Both the position numbers and the translations under genes were made by a program. Shown piece by piece: positions 4,362 to 5,038 of a DNA stretch of 5,038 nt; within the stretch, counting starts at the first letter, position 1; each line of letters opens with the position of its first letter. Source of the DNA: an uncultured Gemella sp. (GTDB taxonomy: Bacteria; Bacillota; Bacilli; Staphylococcales; Gemellaceae); contig CAMYEU010000130.1 of NCBI GenBank assembly GCA_947254465.1, forward strand, positions 1 through 5,038. Direction: 5' to 3'. The notes below the pieces were generated by a model. It was not told where the DNA came from and made no database searches. It worked only from the letters and a program-made list of their open reading frames with translations.

Positions 4362-4724
4362 ATGACTAAAGAACAAATTTTAGACGCTATCAAAGAAATG
4401 TCAGTTTTAGAATTAAACGACTTAGTAAAAGCAATTGAAGAAGAATTCGGAGTAACTGCTGCTGCACCTGTAGCTGTAGTTGGTGGAGCTGCTGCTGGAG
4501 CTGCTGAAGAAAAAACTGAATTTGACGTAGTTTTAGCTAACGCTGGAGACTCAAAAATTAAAGTAATCAAAGTTGTTCGTGAAATCACTGGAGACGGACT
4601 AAAAGAAGCTAAAGAAAAAGTTGATGGTGCGCCAGCAACACTTAAAGAAGGAGTTTCTAAAGAAGAAGCTGAAGAAATCAAAGCTAAATTAGAAGAAGTT
4701 GGAGCAACTGTAGAAGTTAAATAA
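4362..4724 (+). CDS. rplL: 50S ribosomal protein L7/L12
   Basis: A 120-residue acidic protein of standard size and layout. The N-terminal dimerisation and L10-binding helices are at 1-31, the alanine- and glycine-rich flexible hinge (AAAPVAVVGGAAAGAA) at 33-48, and the globular domain at 52-120 with KTEFDVVL, KIKVIKVVREITGDGLKEAKEKVDGAP and the terminal EVGATVEVK. That domain recruits and stimulates translation GTPases such as EF-Tu and EF-G. GGAGG at 4348-4352 lies 9 bases before the ATG. The 52-base gap after rplJ contains no promoter or terminator that I can see, so the two are cotranscribed; the extra L12 copies needed per ribosome must come from translation. Confidence 0.98.
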   Translation: MTKEQILDAIKEMSVLELNDLVKAIEEEFGVTAAAPVAVVGGAAAGAAEEKTEFDVVLANAGDSKIKVIKVVREITGDGLKEAKEKVDGAPATLKEGVSKEEAEEIKAKLEEVGATVEVK

Positions 4725-4767
4725 TTTCTATTCTAAGTAGATAAAAAGATAGATGTAAATAAACAAT

Positions 4768-4788
4768 AATATTCTATTTGAGAATATT
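4768..4788 (+). other. Small hairpin downstream of rplL
   Basis: AATATTC (4768-4774) and GAATATT (4782-4788) form a perfect 7-bp AT-rich stem around a 7-base loop, with no T tract after it. It could be a processing or 3'-end element of the rplJL mRNA. Nothing else is evident between the rplL stop and this hairpin. Confidence 0.35.
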
Positions 4789-4817
4789 TGATACGATGAT
4801 AATAACAAAAATAGTAT
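4788..4817 (+). promoter_or_regulatory. Candidate promoter for the rRNA methyltransferase gene
   Basis: TTGATA (4788-4793) and TAGTAT (4812-4817) with an 18-base spacer resemble the queT promoter upstream. The -10 lies inside the left arm of the following terminator, so a transcript starting near 4824 would lack most of that arm and escape it. Plausible but not strong. Confidence 0.4.
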
Positions 4818-4855
4818 ATCTCAAGTGTCTAGCTATGGGATATACTATTTTCTTT
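4808..4855 (+). terminator. Intrinsic terminator of the rplJ-rplL operon
   Basis: Bases 4808-4822 pair with 4837-4851 over 15 positions (one U-G) around a 14-base loop; TTTTCTTT at 4848-4855 provides the U tract. It is 83 bases past the rplL stop and 22 bases before the next ATG. The two arms AATAGTATATC and GATATACTATT would also act in the opposite direction, where an A run (4807-4811) gives a short U tract. Confidence 0.8.
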
Positions 4856-4877
4856 CATTTTAAGAGGTGTCTTTATT

Positions 4878-5038
4878 ATGGAACATTATTATACAAATAA
4901 TCCGACGACAGAAAGTCGTGAAAAAATTATCAACTCAATAATAGCGGATGAGAATTTGAAATTTTATACAGATAATGGAGTATTTTCTAAAGAGAGTGTA
5001 GATTTTGGAACTAAAACAATGTTAGAAAGTTTCACTAC
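4878..5038 (+). CDS. rsmC: N-terminus of RsmC/YbxB-like class I SAM-dependent (16S rRNA guanine-N2) methyltransferase, cut by window edge
   Basis: The first 53 codons start MEHYYTNNPTTESR and continue to TDNGVFSKESVDFGTKTMLESF. HYYT with two prolines or serines following, then T/SDxGVFSKxxVDFGTxxLLE about 30 residues on, is the opening of the RsmC-type methyltransferases known in B. subtilis as YbxB, which lies between rplL and rpoB. RsmC of E. coli methylates G1207 of 16S rRNA; that activity is presumed here from family only. The SAM-binding motif lies beyond the window. AGAGGTG at 4863-4869 is 8 bases before the ATG. The position after rplL matches Bacillus synteny, suggesting rpoB beyond the edge. 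Confidence 0.85.
   Translation, partial: MEHYYTNNPTTESREKIINSIIADENLKFYTDNGVFSKESVDFGTKTMLESFT

Noticed and set aside
4262..4681. 139-codon open frame on the minus strand opposite rplL
   Set aside because: Antisense shadow of the L7/L12 gene: its serine, alanine and threonine richness is the complement of rplL's GCT/GAA codons, and there is no ribosome binding site.

Overview
The window looks like a piece of chromosome from a low-GC Bacilli (Firmicutes). The AT-rich codon use, the strong AGGAGG-type ribosome binding sites, the Gram-positive leader RNAs (L10 leader, preQ1-I riboswitch) and the order rplJ-rplL-16S rRNA methyltransferase all point that way. A Gemella-like or similar host organism is my guess; the genus is not proven by anything here. 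There is no rRNA, tRNA, insertion sequence, CRISPR array or prophage in the window.

Layout, left to right. (1) Positions 1-1445, plus strand: the end of a Cys/Met-metabolism PLP enzyme (cystathionine synthase/lyase family), then 12 bp later a complete MalY/PatB-type C-S lyase. Together they look like a transsulfuration or sulfur-amino-acid operon, closed by a 23-bp hairpin. (2) Positions 1509-1912, minus strand: the monocistronic gene for ribosomal protein S20, with its own terminator, structured leader and promoter, convergent with the lyase operon. (3) Positions 1971-2739, plus strand: a promoter, a preQ1-I type riboswitch with a readable aptamer, antiterminator and terminator, and the QueT queuosine-precursor transporter gene. 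(4) Positions 2744-3600, plus strand: a MerR-family promoter with a 19-bp spacer and a dyad operator, driving a TipAL/Mta-like regulator that has a MerR DNA-binding half and a TipAS ligand-binding half. A good internal ribosome binding site and ATG lie exactly at the junction of the two halves. (5) Positions 3611-4724, plus strand: promoter, L10 leader with attenuator, rplJ (L10) and rplL (L7/L12). (6) Positions 4768-5038: two hairpins, a candidate promoter embedded in the second, and the start of an RsmC-like 16S rRNA methyltransferase cut by the window edge.

Three of the units carry visible cis-regulatory RNA or DNA: queT is predicted to be shut off by preQ1, rplJL to be shut off by excess L10-L12, and the TipA-like gene to be autoregulated through its spacer operator. 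The least ordinary item is the TipA-like gene. It appears able to make both a full-length activator and a free ligand-binding domain, as described for Streptomyces tipA, but it lacks the cysteine at which thiopeptides attach in TipA, and it sits directly upstream of the ribosomal stalk operon. No wholly new system is evident; the rest is conserved housekeeping sequence.
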